In this document: piece by piece, positions 25,034 to 33,833 of the stretch | Position numbering within the stretch: the stretch's first letter is position 1 | Layout of the letters: each line of letters begins with the position of its first letter | From: Oscillospiraceae bacterium | GTDB taxonomy: Bacteria; Bacillota; Clostridia; Oscillospirales; Ruminococcaceae | Reading direction: 5' to 3' | Assembly: GCA_029007035.1 (NCBI GenBank) | Contig: JAQXHC010000035.1 | Coordinates: forward strand, 1-64,000 | DNA length: 64,000 nucleotides | Position numbers and translations under genes: made by a program | The notes under the pieces: model-generated | Seen by the model: the letters and a program-made list of their open reading frames with translations, nothing else | Databases searched by the model: none | What the model was told of the DNA's origin: nothing

Positions 25034-25789
25034 TCAGTATCGCTGAAGGAATTGTTTTGTACGTTCAGACGCATTTTCACTGAACAGAACCTCGGGCGAA
25101 CCCTCGTCGGCAATGACTCCGCCCTCCATAAAGATAACATGGTCTGCAACATCGCGTGCAAAAGCCATTTCATGGGTAACGATCACCATTGTCATGCCGT
25201 CGGCGGCAAGCTCCTTGATAACCTTTAATATCTCGCCTGTCAGCTCGGGGTCGAGTGCGGAGGTCGGTTCGTCAAAAAAGAGCATCTCCGGATTCAATGC
25301 GAGCGCTCTGGCTATGGAAACTCTCTGCTGCTGACCGCCGGAAAGCTCGCAGGGATAGGAATTCGCCTTATCGGAAAGTCCCATTTTTTTGAGGAGATTC
25401 ATCGCATCGTTTTCGGCTTCGTCCCGGCTCTTTTTGAGAACACGGACAGGAGCTTCGGTAATATTTCTCAAAACGTTCATATGGGGAAAAAGATTGAAAT
25501 TCTGAAATACAAGTCCGATTTTCAGCCTTATATCGCGCAGAACTGACGCCGAAGCATAAACGGTTCTTCCTTTGTCATTTTTAACAAGCATATCCTCTCC
25601 GCATACCTTAATCGAACCGCCGCTTGCTTTTTCAAGCTGATTTATACAGCGGAGAAGCGTGGATTTTCCGCTTCCGGACGGTCCGATAATTGCCAGAACC
25701 TCGCCCTTTTCCACATTAAAGGAGATGTCTTTAAGCACATTCAGAGAACCGAAGCTTTTGGAAAGATTTTTCACTTCAAGCATTGCCAT
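25034..25789 (-). CDS. Polar amino-acid ABC transporter ATPase
   Basis: The 251-aa ATPase belongs to the HisP/GlnQ family. Walker A is [16 protein letters not shown]-loop [17 protein letters not shown], signature [16 protein letters not shown], Walker [19 protein letters not shown]-loop VTHEMAFA. It is last in the operon substrate-binding protein, permease, ATPase, 14 nt after the permease. The ATG at 25789 follows GGAGG by 9 nt. Substrate is probably a polar amino acid or cystine; sequence does not decide. Confidence 0.93.
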   Translation of the reverse strand: MAMLEVKNLSKSFGSLNVLKDISFNVEKGEVLAIIGPSGSGKSTLLRCINQLEKASGGSIKVCGEDMLVKNDKGRTVYASASVLRDIRLKIGLVFQNFNLFPHMNVLRNITEAPVRVLKKSRDEAENDAMNLLKKMGLSDKANSYPCELSGGQQQRVSIARALALNPEMLFFDEPTSALDPELTGEILKVIKELAADGMTMVIVTHEMAFARDVADHVIFMEGGVIADEGSPEVLFSENASERTKQFLQRY

Positions 25790-25803
25790 TATAAAAGACC
25801 TCC

Positions 25804-26508
25804 TTATTTGTAGTAATTGAGCTTTTTCTCAACAAATGCCGAGATAACCGTTAAAATCATTGCAAGGACGAAATAGAACAAACCTGCAATAAAAAGCGGA
25901 GTAATTGAACTGTAATTCTGCATCTGCTGCTTTGCTTTAAGCGTTATTTCGGCATAGGAAATAACGTTGGCAAGAGATGTATCTTTGATGAGCGTAATTA
26001 TCTCGTTAGAGCTTGCAGGAACTACTCGCTTGGCCACCTGAGGAAGAATTACGTGGAAAAACGTCTGAAACCGGTTCATGCTGAGTGATGCCGCCGCCTC
26101 GTATTGTCCTTTCGGGATAGATTCGATTCCGCCACGGAAAATTTCGGCGAAATAGGCTGCGTAGTTCAGGGTGAACGCGACAATTACGGCATTAAATTTG
26201 AAATTTTCCGCTTTTATGTCAATTCCGCTGAGTATATTTTGCAGGAATACAGGCAGATTTTCGTTCTGCTTCAGCATAGGAATGGCATAAAATGCAACAA
26301 TTACCTGAAGCATCAGCGGTGTGCCTCTCATAATAAGTATGTAAATATTGGTAAGCCACGAAATCGGCTTGATCCTGCACATTTTGAGCAGTGCGACAAT
26401 CATTCCGAGGGGAATGGAATACAGCAGCGTAAAGCCAAAAACCTTTAATGTCGGTACAAGATACTCAAGGAGTATCAAAAAGACCTTTTGAATTTCTTCA
26501 CCTGACAT
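25804..26508 (-). CDS. Polar amino-acid ABC transporter permease
   Basis: The 234-aa inner-membrane subunit has about five helices. The His/Glu/Gln permease motif is present: [10 protein letters not shown] after the second helix, and the EAA loop [22 protein letters not shown] that contacts the ATPase. It has its own promoter (TTGCCA-18-TATAAT) in the 229-nt gap after the binding-protein gene, in addition to read-through. The ATPase follows closely. Confidence 0.92.
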   Translation of the reverse strand: MSGEEIQKVFLILLEYLVPTLKVFGFTLLYSIPLGMIVALLKMCRIKPISWLTNIYILIMRGTPLMLQVIVAFYAIPMLKQNENLPVFLQNILSGIDIKAENFKFNAVIVAFTLNYAAYFAEIFRGGIESIPKGQYEAAASLSMNRFQTFFHVILPQVAKRVVPASSNEIITLIKDTSLANVISYAEITLKAKQQMQNYSSITPLFIAGLFYFVLAMILTVISAFVEKKLNYYK

Positions 26509-26565
26509 GGCGGAAAAATCACCTCATATTACTTTTTTGCCGAAAAAGCGGCATATCACTTTTCT

Positions 26566-26595
26566 ATTATAACATATTAAAGTGTACTTTGGCAA
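26566..26595 (-). promoter_or_regulatory. Internal promoter of permease-ATPase genes
   Basis: On the minus strand TTGCCA (26595-26590), 18-nt spacer, TATAAT (26571-26566), about 57 nt before the permease ATG. Confidence 0.6.
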
Positions 26596-26688
26596 TAGTT
26601 TTTCAGCCTTATTTTTCATTAAGCTGTGCTTATGTAAAGCTGCGGAATTTATACTCCAATTTTATCTGCTGTTGTTCCGGAGATACGT

Positions 26689-26719
26689 AAAGGGCAGCAT
26701 CCAAAAGACACTGCCCTTT
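26689..26719 (-). other. Intercistronic stem-loop after binding-protein gene
   Basis: AAAGGGCAG pairs with CTGCCCTTT, 18 nt after the binding-protein stop. On the minus strand no T run follows, so it looks more like an mRNA-stabilising or partial-termination hairpin that keeps binding protein in excess over the membrane complex. Confidence 0.55.
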
Positions 26720-26737
26720 ATTTCAGATTCAATACTA

Positions 26738-27592
26738 TTACTTGACTGTAGTAATATCGCTGCCGAACCACTTTGTGGAAATCTCGCCGAGCGTACCGTC
26801 CTCTTTCATCTCATGGAGATACTTCTGAACTTCGTCGCGGAGAGCCTGATCGTTCTTGCGGAAACCGATTGCATACTCTTCCTTCTCAAGTCCGTCGGGA
26901 AGAACCTTGTAATCCTTGCCTGAGGATGTGATCTCATAATTCGCTACAACCGAATCAAGGAAAACCGCGTCAACGATGTCAAGCTCCATCTGCTGAAGAG
27001 CCTCGATATTCGTAGCCATTGCCTGCTCGGTGATTTCCGAGCCGATTTCTGATTCATTAAGGATTGTCTGTGCTGTGGAACCGTTCTGAACGCCGATCGA
27101 CTTGCCTTTAAGCTGATCCATCGAGGTAATGTCGCTGTCAGCCGGAACTACGAATACCATAGAGTTTGACATATACGGATCCGAAAGATTCATAGCCTCT
27201 GCTCTGCCGGGGTCAACGGACATACCGTTCCAGATACAGTCGATTCTGCCTGCATTGAGATCTTCTTCCTTAGTATCCCAGTTAATGCCCTCCTTGACAA
27301 GCTCAACGCCCATTCTGTTGCAGACCTCCTGAGCTACATCAATATCGAAGCCGACAATTTCGTCGTTATCATCGGTGTAACCCATAGGCTTGAAAGTTGC
27401 GTCGAGTCCGAGAACAAACTTGCCGCTGTCGAGAACCTTCTGGAGCGACTGGTCATCTGCCGGAGCCGAACTGCTGTTTTCGCTGTTTGCCTTGCTGCCG
27501 GAGTCCTTTTCACTTCCGCAGCCTGCAGCGAATGTGAGCATTGAAGCCGCTACAACAGCTGTAATAAATCTGCTGAAAAATGATTTTTTCAT
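26738..27592 (-). CDS. Amino-acid ABC transporter substrate-binding lipoprotein
   Basis: The 284-aa protein has a signal peptide with lipobox FAAGC (Cys 25), a Ser-rich spacer, then a family-3 periplasmic-type binding fold: GKFVLGLDATFKPMGYTDDN, FDIDVAQEVCNRMG, NAGRIDCIWNGMSVDPGRAEAMNLSDPYM, and a C-terminal GTLGEISTKWFG. The Arg/Asp ligand contacts expected for alpha-amino-acid binding are in the usual places (DPGRAE, and DAVFLDSVV in the second lobe). It is the first gene of the transporter operon. The promoter spacer carries an inverted repeat that may bind a repressor. Confidence 0.93.
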   Translation of the reverse strand: MKKSFFSRFITAVVAASMLTFAAGCGSEKDSGSKANSENSSSAPADDQSLQKVLDSGKFVLGLDATFKPMGYTDDNDEIVGFDIDVAQEVCNRMGVELVKEGINWDTKEEDLNAGRIDCIWNGMSVDPGRAEAMNLSDPYMSNSMVFVVPADSDITSMDQLKGKSIGVQNGSTAQTILNESEIGSEITEQAMATNIEALQQMELDIVDAVFLDSVVANYEITSSGKDYKVLPDGLEKEEYAIGFRKNDQALRDEVQKYLHEMKEDGTLGEISTKWFGSDITTVK

Positions 27593-27657
27593 TTATAATT
27601 CCTCTTTCCTTATGTTTTGCGTACAGATATGCACGCTATTGCTTTTATCACTCTAAT

Positions 27658-27686
27658 ATAATACCACATCAGCGTGTTGATGTAAA
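27658..27686 (-). promoter_or_regulatory. Promoter of amino-acid ABC operon with inverted repeat in spacer
   Basis: TTTACA (27686-27681), 17-nt spacer, TATTAT (27663-27658) on the minus strand. The spacer contains ACATCA-N6-TGATGT (27666-27683), a perfect 6-bp dyad well placed to act as an operator. Confidence 0.6.
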
Positions 27687-27784
27687 TATTATACAGTTAT
27701 TTTTGTCGGTTCATCTAAATATCCGGTATCCGGCGGTCGTTTTTTTCACGGTTTTGTCTCAGTATATTCCCTGTGAACCGTATT

Positions 27785-29599
27785 TTAATATGATCCGAAG
27801 ATGCTCTCAAGCAGTGACATTACGAAATCACCCACGCCGTATGAATACACCGTTTTCAAAGCCGTATCGGGGTGGTCTGTAATTATATTATCCGCGCCGA
27901 GAGTCGTCATACGGGTTATATCACTGCTGTTGTTCACAGTCCATACGAACACCTTTTTGCCGTTTCTGTGTGCAGTGGAGATCATATTCTGGTCGGCAAA
28001 AATGTAATTAACACTTATGGCGTCGATATACTGCATATTCGAATAGACAGCTGCCGACGCAATGGTCAGTATAAGTCCGGTTTTAACTGACGGATCGGTT
28101 TCCTTGACAGTTTTAAGCGCCTGATATGAAAACGACGTAATATAACAGGAATCGGTCATTTCGTATTCCTCAAGCAGCGCGACGACCTTTGCCGCGGTGT
28201 CCTTTGCATTGCCTGTTTTCTTTATCTCAATATTGAGCATTATATCGTCTCCGCAAAGAGCGAGAACATCGGAAAGCAGCATTATTTTTGCGTCGGAATA
28301 CTCTCCTTCACCGAACCACTCTCCGCATGAAAAACTTGAAAGCTCGGTATAGGTATAGTCGCTGACGTTTCCCGTTCCGTTGGTAGTGCGGTCAAGCTTT
28401 GAATCGTGAAACACGACGATCTCGCCATCAGAGCTTTGCTGAACATCAAGCTCTATATAATCCGCCCCGGCATCAATCGCCGCAAGAAAAGCATATTCGC
28501 TGTTTTCGGGAGCTTTCGCCGAGAAGCCCCTGTGGGCGGTGATCTGCGGCTTGGTGAGCAGTCCGAAGTCCACGTTGCCTTTGTATAGCTGCTGTAAATA
28601 TGAGAAATTCAGAAAAACCGCCAGAGCAGTCAGAACTGCCGCAGCCGTGAATCTGACTGCCGGATGAATTCTGTTTTCAACGGAATCGGGAACGGTTATT
28701 TTTTCGCTGTTCTCTGTATCACGGAGAAACTTCGCCGTAATGAAGCACATAATCATCGGCGACGAGATCATTACCGAAATAATGGTGAAGATCTCCCATG
28801 CGTAGCTAAGAACTCTCAAAGCCGAGTTCAATGCAGCTTCAGGACGTGAAAAGCCTTTGATGAAAAGCATAACGAAAAAGCCTGCTGCAAAGGTGACCGC
28901 CGCCGCGAGTGCTGTAAGCATAAGACTCCACAAAAGCAGTCCTACTGCCATTTTCAGTCTCTTTCCCCGAAGCATTTCGCAGCTTTTTTTCAGGCTTTCA
29001 CTGTAGCTGTATTCGGTCAGAACGAGAAAGTGAAGACTATAGCTCCTAAGAGCAAGAAAGAAAATCAGCGCGCCCTCAATTAATATCAGCAGAGCGGCAA
29101 ACAGAAGCTTATGCCCCGAACTGTCTGCTGCCTGACGTATCAGCGGCATGAACGGCGCAAAGAATATGCCCGAAGCAAGGGAAAACTGAGCCATCGGAAC
29201 AACAAAAGCAAAGCCGATAAGTCTGAATATTCCTGTACCCCTGATTGCCTTGGCAAAGGCTCTGAAGCCTGTTATGAACATACCCGATACATTCATTTTA
29301 CGGCGGCTGCTTTTTGCTGCATAGCAGCCTGCAAGTCCCGAAAGCTCCGTAATCGAAAACACTGCCAGAAGCAAAAGCATCAACAGGAACATTATCCATG
29401 TAAGCGGATTTTTCAGCAGACGAGCTACGTTATCTGATGTTAAATAGCTGATTTTTGCGCTCCTCATTGCTGCTCCGAGCAAAAGCGAAAACAAAGGCGC
29501 ACCAAGCGCAACAAGAATCAGCTTGAAAATCAGCTCAAAGAGAATCACCGTCGGAAAACTGCGGATAAACAGTCCTGCCGCGGAAATTCTGCGCTTCAT
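27785..29599 (-). CDS. Membrane-bound glycerophosphodiester phosphodiesterase
   Basis: The 604-aa protein has an N-terminal region (about 1-335) with some eight hydrophobic helices, of the kind found in GDPD membrane domains. The catalytic GDPD barrel is at about 345-590: TAHRGFSAKAPENS with the catalytic His-Arg, YIELDVQQSSDGEIVVFHDSKLDRTTNG with the metal Glu/Asp and second His, and a DNIITDHPDTAL end. It hydrolyses glycerophosphodiesters from lipid or teichoic acid turnover to glycerol-3-phosphate. The ATG overlaps the deoD stop by one nt (TAATG), so it is co-translated. Confidence 0.9.
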   Translation of the reverse strand: MKRRISAAGLFIRSFPTVILFELIFKLILVALGAPLFSLLLGAAMRSAKISYLTSDNVARLLKNPLTWIMFLLMLLLLAVFSITELSGLAGCYAAKSSRRKMNVSGMFITGFRAFAKAIRGTGIFRLIGFAFVVPMAQFSLASGIFFAPFMPLIRQAADSSGHKLLFAALLILIEGALIFFLALRSYSLHFLVLTEYSYSESLKKSCEMLRGKRLKMAVGLLLWSLMLTALAAAVTFAAGFFVMLFIKGFSRPEAALNSALRVLSYAWEIFTIISVMISSPMIMCFITAKFLRDTENSEKITVPDSVENRIHPAVRFTAAAVLTALAVFLNFSYLQQLYKGNVDFGLLTKPQITAHRGFSAKAPENSEYAFLAAIDAGADYIELDVQQSSDGEIVVFHDSKLDRTTNGTGNVSDYTYTELSSFSCGEWFGEGEYSDAKIMLLSDVLALCGDDIMLNIEIKKTGNAKDTAAKVVALLEEYEMTDSCYITSFSYQALKTVKETDPSVKTGLILTIASAAVYSNMQYIDAISVNYIFADQNMISTAHRNGKKVFVWTVNNSSDITRMTTLGADNIITDHPDTALKTVYSYGVGDFVMSLLESIFGSY

Positions 29600-30315
29600 T
29601 ATTCTCCCTCCGCAGAAACAGCGGTATCGAGAGCAATTTCCATCATATCGCGGAATGTGGAGCGGCGCTCCTCAGCTGTGGTGGAAAGTCCCCTCAGCGG
29701 ACAGTCTGAAACTGTCAGAATGCAAAGAGCATTTTTGCCCGCTCTCGCAGCATTCATGTATAGTGCAGCTGACTCCATTTCGACACCGAGCACACCCATT
29801 TTCTGCCACATGGCAAGACTCGATGAATCGTCGTAAAACGTGTCACTGGAAAGAATGTTTCCAATATGACAGGTGCAGCCTTTCTTCGCCGCCGCATCAG
29901 CCGCCGCGGAAAGAAGCGCCCACGAAGCAGTCGGCGCGTATGTTCCCGGAAGCTTGTACTGCGATGCGTATGCGGAATTTGTACTCGCACTCATACCAAG
30001 AATTACATCACGGAGATTTACGCTGTCTGCAATTGCTCCGGCTGTTCCGACGCGGATTATATTCTCAACATCGTATTCATTATATAATTCCCACGAATAT
30101 ATCCCGATTGAGGGTATGCCCATTCCGCTGCCCTGAACCGAGATGCGCACTCCCTTATACGTTCCCGTGAAGCCGAGCATTCCCCTGACCTCATTGTAGC
30201 ATTTCACGTTTTCCAGATAATTTTCAGCAATGAATTTTGCCCTGAGAGGGTCGCCGGGCATGAGCACGGTTCTTGCTATATCGCCTTTTTCGGCGCTGTT
30301 GTGTGGTGTTGACAT
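29599..30315 (-). CDS. deoD: Purine-nucleoside phosphorylase, DeoD type
   Basis: The 238-aa enzyme is the hexameric bacterial class that cleaves purine (deoxy)nucleosides with phosphate. Motifs: MPGDPLRAKFIAE for phosphate binding, QGSGMGIPSIGIYSWEL, IIRVGTAGAI, and GVEMESAALY with ribose-binding Met-Glu. SDCPL holds the catalytic Asp of the base site. It leads a two-gene operon with the GDPD gene. It has a TTGTTT-17-TATAAT promoter (30400-30372) and a short CGTCT/AGACG hairpin in the leader. Confidence 0.95.
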   Translation of the reverse strand: MSTPHNSAEKGDIARTVLMPGDPLRAKFIAENYLENVKCYNEVRGMLGFTGTYKGVRISVQGSGMGIPSIGIYSWELYNEYDVENIIRVGTAGAIADSVNLRDVILGMSASTNSAYASQYKLPGTYAPTASWALLSAAADAAAKKGCTCHIGNILSSDTFYDDSSSLAMWQKMGVLGVEMESAALYMNAARAGKNALCILTVSDCPLRGLSTTAEERRSTFRDMMEIALDTAVSAEGE

Positions 30316-30371
30316 ATTATACGCCCCTTTTCTTTACACGTCTGACCATAGACGCATTATAATCCAGTTTT

Positions 30372-30400
30372 ATTATACTCTTATTTTATAGAAAAAACAA
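30372..30400 (-). promoter_or_regulatory. Promoter of deoD-GDPD operon
   Basis: TTGTTT (30400-30395), 17-nt spacer, TATAAT (30377-30372) on the minus strand. A second TATAAT at 30361-30356 has no good -35. Confidence 0.6.
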
Positions 30401-30436
30401 GCTCAATCACTTGCGTTTACTTGTGAAGACAGGTTC

Positions 30437-30940
30437 TCAGACCTCGTCCATACGGTCTGACTGAGTTTTTATCATTTCGTCATATCGCTCCTGATATTCA
30501 CTCACTTCTCTGGAAGAGATTTTCTTTTGTTCTTCATATATCTCGCTGAACTGCGGAAAGCCTTCACATTGTTCCAGTTTATGATACTTCTCGTTCGTAT
30601 ATGCGGTCAGAGCGGCACAGGCAATAAAAATCACTGCCAAATAATAATTCACCCCAAAAGTGACAAGCGCATTCAGCACCGCGATGATCGGCGCAATCCA
30701 CGCATAAATCGTCTTTTTTGTGTAACAGCCCATGTAACCGAAAACCAGGATAACCGATTTGAACAGTATTTCCGCAACTATATACAGCTCGTCACCGTTA
30801 ACGGTATATATCATCATAATGATGCACAATGCTATGAGAACTCCGCATATAGCAATATAAATTTTTCCGATTGTCGAATAAATTCTTTCGCACAGCCGAA
30901 GTGATGCCTTATTCTTTAACAGCTCAGCTTTGTCAGCCAC
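30437..30940 (-). CDS. Small membrane protein of unknown function
   Basis: The 167-aa protein has an amphipathic N-terminus (about 1-20), four hydrophobic helices (about 25-45, 52-72, 78-98, 99-115), and a charged, helical C-terminal tail of about 50 residues (YEEQKKISSREVSEYQERYDEMI). No family is recognised. Its ATG lies just 3 nt after the birA stop, so it is co-transcribed with birA. Confidence 0.7.
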   Translation of the reverse strand: MADKAELLKNKASLRLCERIYSTIGKIYIAICGVLIALCIIMMIYTVNGDELYIVAEILFKSVILVFGYMGCYTKKTIYAWIAPIIAVLNALVTFGVNYYLAVIFIACAALTAYTNEKYHKLEQCEGFPQFSEIYEEQKKISSREVSEYQERYDEMIKTQSDRMDEV

Positions 30941-30943
30941 TTT

Positions 30944-31936
30944 TCAATCCCCCTGTCTTACGATCCGGCAGAGATTTGCCTCGCCGCAGTTTACACTGCA
31001 TATATTCCCGTTTTCAAGCTCCATGAGCAGATTGGCATTTTCGTCGATACCAACAGCTTTTCCGACAGTCGGTTTCCCTTTTATTTTTGCGGTAATCATA
31101 TTGCCCGTCAGTATCTCGCGGCGGCGGTATTCAGGTATGAACTCACGCTCGGTTATTCTGTCAAGATGTACCTCCAGGCGATTCAGAAGCTCCGAACACA
31201 GAGCGTTTCTGTCTGCGCGGAACCCTGTTTCGTCCTCAATAGAGGACGCACGTTCAAGCAGTTCCGGTTCAAAAGCTTCCTTTACAGAGCGGACATTGAT
31301 TCCGATTCCGATAACTGCATAGTCAAGGGACGTGGTTTCAAGGCTCAGAGAAGCTTCAGTCAGGATTCCGCATATCTTCCTGCCGTTCATATACAGGTCG
31401 TTCACCCACTTGATGCCGACTTCATTTCCGCTGATGCTTTCCACCGCTTCGGCAGCCGCAACAGCCGCACAGGACGTAATCAGCTGAGCATCGGCGATAT
31501 CAAGCTTCGGGCGGATAATGACCGTTACGTAGAGCCCGCTGCCTTTCGGCGAAACAAAAGTACGTCCAAGCCGTCCCTTGCCTGAACTCTGAGTCTCCGC
31601 AATGACGGCTGTGCCGCTCTCCGCACCGTGAGAAGCAAGCTCCTTGGCATAGTTGTTAGTGGAATCCACACTTTCAAGAAGAACAATTTTTCTCCCGATA
31701 TAATGCGTTTCCAGTCCTCGCCCGATGATGATTTCATCAAGACGGTTATTGCTTTCCGAAAGCCTATAGCCCTTGCCTGTTACGGATTCTATGGCATACC
31801 CATCAGCTTCAAGAGCCTTTACCGCTTTCCATACCGCATTGCGGCTGACTCCAACTGCCTTTGCGAGAGCCGCTCCCGAAAAAAATTGTCCGCCGCTTTC
31901 AGCAAGAGTTTTAAGCACCGTTTCTTTGACATTCAC
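30944..31936 (-). CDS. birA: Biotin protein ligase / biotin operon repressor
   Basis: The 330-aa protein has an N-terminal winged helix (about 1-65; FFSGAALAKAVGVSRNAVWKAV), a ligase domain with SVDSTNNYAK and the ATP/biotin loop SSGKGRLGRTFVSPKG (about 115), GIKWVNDLYMNGRKICGIL, and a C-terminal SH3-like domain (GKAVGIDENANLLMELENG). It activates biotin and attaches it to carboxylase lysines, and with its DNA-binding domain it can repress biotin uptake or synthesis genes. No biotin operon is visible here. A half-copy of the dispersed repeat lies just upstream. Confidence 0.94.
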   Translation of the reverse strand: MNVKETVLKTLAESGGQFFSGAALAKAVGVSRNAVWKAVKALEADGYAIESVTGKGYRLSESNNRLDEIIIGRGLETHYIGRKIVLLESVDSTNNYAKELASHGAESGTAVIAETQSSGKGRLGRTFVSPKGSGLYVTVIIRPKLDIADAQLITSCAAVAAAEAVESISGNEVGIKWVNDLYMNGRKICGILTEASLSLETTSLDYAVIGIGINVRSVKEAFEPELLERASSIEDETGFRADRNALCSELLNRLEVHLDRITEREFIPEYRRREILTGNMITAKIKGKPTVGKAVGIDENANLLMELENGNICSVNCGEANLCRIVRQGD

Positions 31937-31977
31937 TTCGTTTCACCTCTTTAATCTGTGTTTATCACGGTTATCAT

Positions 31978-31995
31978 TGCGCAGTATTGCCTTAA
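31978..31995 (+). repeat. Half-copy of dispersed TTAAGGCA repeat (R4)
   Basis: TGCGCAGTATTGCCTTAA matches the right end of the repeat family. No left end is visible in the 75-nt gap between birA and the flippase gene, so it appears degraded. Confidence 0.45.
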
Positions 31996-32011
31996 AATCG
32001 TTCCTACGATG

Positions 32012-33439
32012 TCACCTTTTCAGCAGCTTTTTTATCATAATAAGAATCGCTTCACTGTTGCAGGCTGCCATGAATACAAATCCGCAAACAAGATATGCCG
32101 GATAAAACATCGGCTGCTTGATAACAACAATGCACAGCGCAAGCAAAACGGCGGTATTCAGGAAAAAGAGCCTGTGGTTGACCCTGAACGGCACATATCG
32201 GCGTGCGTCAAAAATTCTTAAAGCGTAGCAGACCGCGTAGCTCACAAGCGTTGCAACTGACGCGCCTTGTATTCCGTAGTTTTTGATTAGAATAATATTC
32301 AGTATTATATTTGTCGAACAAGCGGCAAGACTCGTCCAGAATGAATTTTTCGTATGCTTGGTGGCTGTATAGATGCTGCTCAGGAACTGGTTAAAGCACA
32401 TAAAAAGAACCGCCACGACGAGGATCGGAGTGTAAAGGTATACCGTCGAATATTCCTTGAAGCGCGATGTGTTTACGAAAAACGGCGTTATAATCTGAAC
32501 TGCGGCAACAAGAAAAGCTGCGGCTATGAACAGAATCGACTGGTAGCAGGAATATACCTTTTCATAGAACCGGCTTCGGTCAGCGGAACCGTTTTCGGTT
32601 ATCGCCGACATATTCCATGCCTGATAGAAAATCGTCGATACCATTGAAATAAGATTAGGGATCTTCGTGGCATAGCCGTAAATACCTGCCGCCGCTTCGC
32701 CGAGTACTGCCTTGTCGCTGGTCATATAGCGGATAAAAAGCCGATCGGAAAAGCCTGTTATTATCCACATAACCGCTGTCGGAATGAGCGGTACAGAGAA
32801 GCGGAGCATACTTTTCGCAAGATGTTTGCTGAAATATCGGATATTAAGAAATTTATGCAGTTTCGCAACGGTGAACAGGAAAATCGCCGAGCAGAAGTCA
32901 GAGAGGATAACCGAAAGCATGAATCCGCTTACACCGAGTCCGAGCTTTGATATGAAAATCACATTGAAAATAAAAAGCGTAAGGGTTGCCAGTATTCCGT
33001 CAAGCGAGAAGAGCTTGACCATACCCCTCGCCCTGACGAACTGAGAGCAGAGCTGTCGGAATGCGGAAGTGCAGATGTAAACCAGAAGCAGAATTGTATA
33101 GCCGTCGAGATAGTTCAGGAAGTGAACAAGCCCCAGCAGCGGCGACAGCAGAAACATTAACGCAAGTCCGCCGAGAGTTACGCAGCAGGCAGATGTAAAA
33201 ACTTCGTGCTTACTGTACTTTTTATCGAGACCATAACGGATAATCGCCTCGTTCATAGAAAAAGTGAATATCGGTATAAAAAAGTTTGCAGTTATTTCAA
33301 GCAATTCTTTTGTACTGCTGTCCGACGGACTGATGTTTGTTGTATAAAGATAGGTAAGAAGCAGAACAAGGATCTTCGATCCGAAGCTGCCTATTGCAAA
33401 TATTATGGTATTCATCGCAAGCTTTTTATACTTGTTCAT
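32012..33439 (-). CDS. Polysaccharide flippase (Wzx/MOP superfamily)
   Basis: The 475-aa integral membrane protein has about 12-14 helices. The N-terminal block (FAIGSFGSKILVLLLTYLYTT), the PIFTFSMNEAIIRYGLDKK segment and the RFSVPLIPTAVMWIITGFSDRLFI repeat are typical of oligosaccharide flippases. It probably moves lipid-linked surface glycan units outward. No glycosyltransferases are adjacent, so it is an orphan flippase here. Minus-strand promoter at 33562-33534. Confidence 0.85.
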   Translation of the reverse strand: MNKYKKLAMNTIIFAIGSFGSKILVLLLTYLYTTNISPSDSSTKELLEITANFFIPIFTFSMNEAIIRYGLDKKYSKHEVFTSACCVTLGGLALMFLLSPLLGLVHFLNYLDGYTILLLVYICTSAFRQLCSQFVRARGMVKLFSLDGILATLTLFIFNVIFISKLGLGVSGFMLSVILSDFCSAIFLFTVAKLHKFLNIRYFSKHLAKSMLRFSVPLIPTAVMWIITGFSDRLFIRYMTSDKAVLGEAAAGIYGYATKIPNLISMVSTIFYQAWNMSAITENGSADRSRFYEKVYSCYQSILFIAAAFLVAAVQIITPFFVNTSRFKEYSTVYLYTPILVVAVLFMCFNQFLSSIYTATKHTKNSFWTSLAACSTNIILNIILIKNYGIQGASVATLVSYAVCYALRIFDARRYVPFRVNHRLFFLNTAVLLALCIVVIKQPMFYPAYLVCGFVFMAACNSEAILIMIKKLLKR

Positions 33440-33460
33440 TTATTCACTCTCCGTAAAGTA

Positions 33461-33488
33461 TTGTCACTGTCGCTTTTTATGGTATAAT
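33461..33488 (+). promoter_or_regulatory. Distal plus-strand promoter upstream of GH9 gene
   Basis: TTGTCA (33461-33466), 16-nt spacer, TATAAT (33483-33488). It would give a GH9 transcript with a leader of about 340 nt. Confidence 0.5.
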
Positions 33489-33833
33489 CACCAAGCAGCT
33501 CTTTCTTAAAGAATGCTGTGTTGTACCAAATATATTATACCACTATTTCATCCTTTTGTCACTATAATTTTTTCGGAAAACACTCCTGATACATCAGAAA
33601 CAGCTCTAACCTTAATATATTTAATCTATATATAATACATTAATATGTTCCGTAAAACTTATTGTGAATATCCCTAAAATCAGGCAATGTGTTTAAGTTA
33701 TTTCGCTGAAATTTTGCATCGTTTCCAAATATTAATCAATGTGTAACTGTTTTGTAATAAACTTTTTAATAAATTGTGTATAATGTTCCTATGAGCATAT
33801 TATAGGCAACTACTTTGAAAGAAGTGTGATAAT
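33489..33833 (+). promoter_or_regulatory. Long AT-rich non-coding region before GH9 gene
   Basis: No ORF is supported in the 394-nt gap (33440-33833). Besides the distal promoter it holds a proximal TATAAT at 33779-33784 without a clear -35, a CCTAT/ATAGG hairpin just before the gene (about 33789-33806), and the divergent flippase promoter. The ribosome binding site (AAAGAAG) is weak. This layout suggests regulated expression. No operator was recognised. Confidence 0.5.
33534..33562 (-). promoter_or_regulatory. Promoter of flippase gene
   Basis: On the minus strand GTGACA (33562-33557), 17-nt spacer, TATAAT (33539-33534), about 95 nt before the start codon. Confidence 0.6.
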
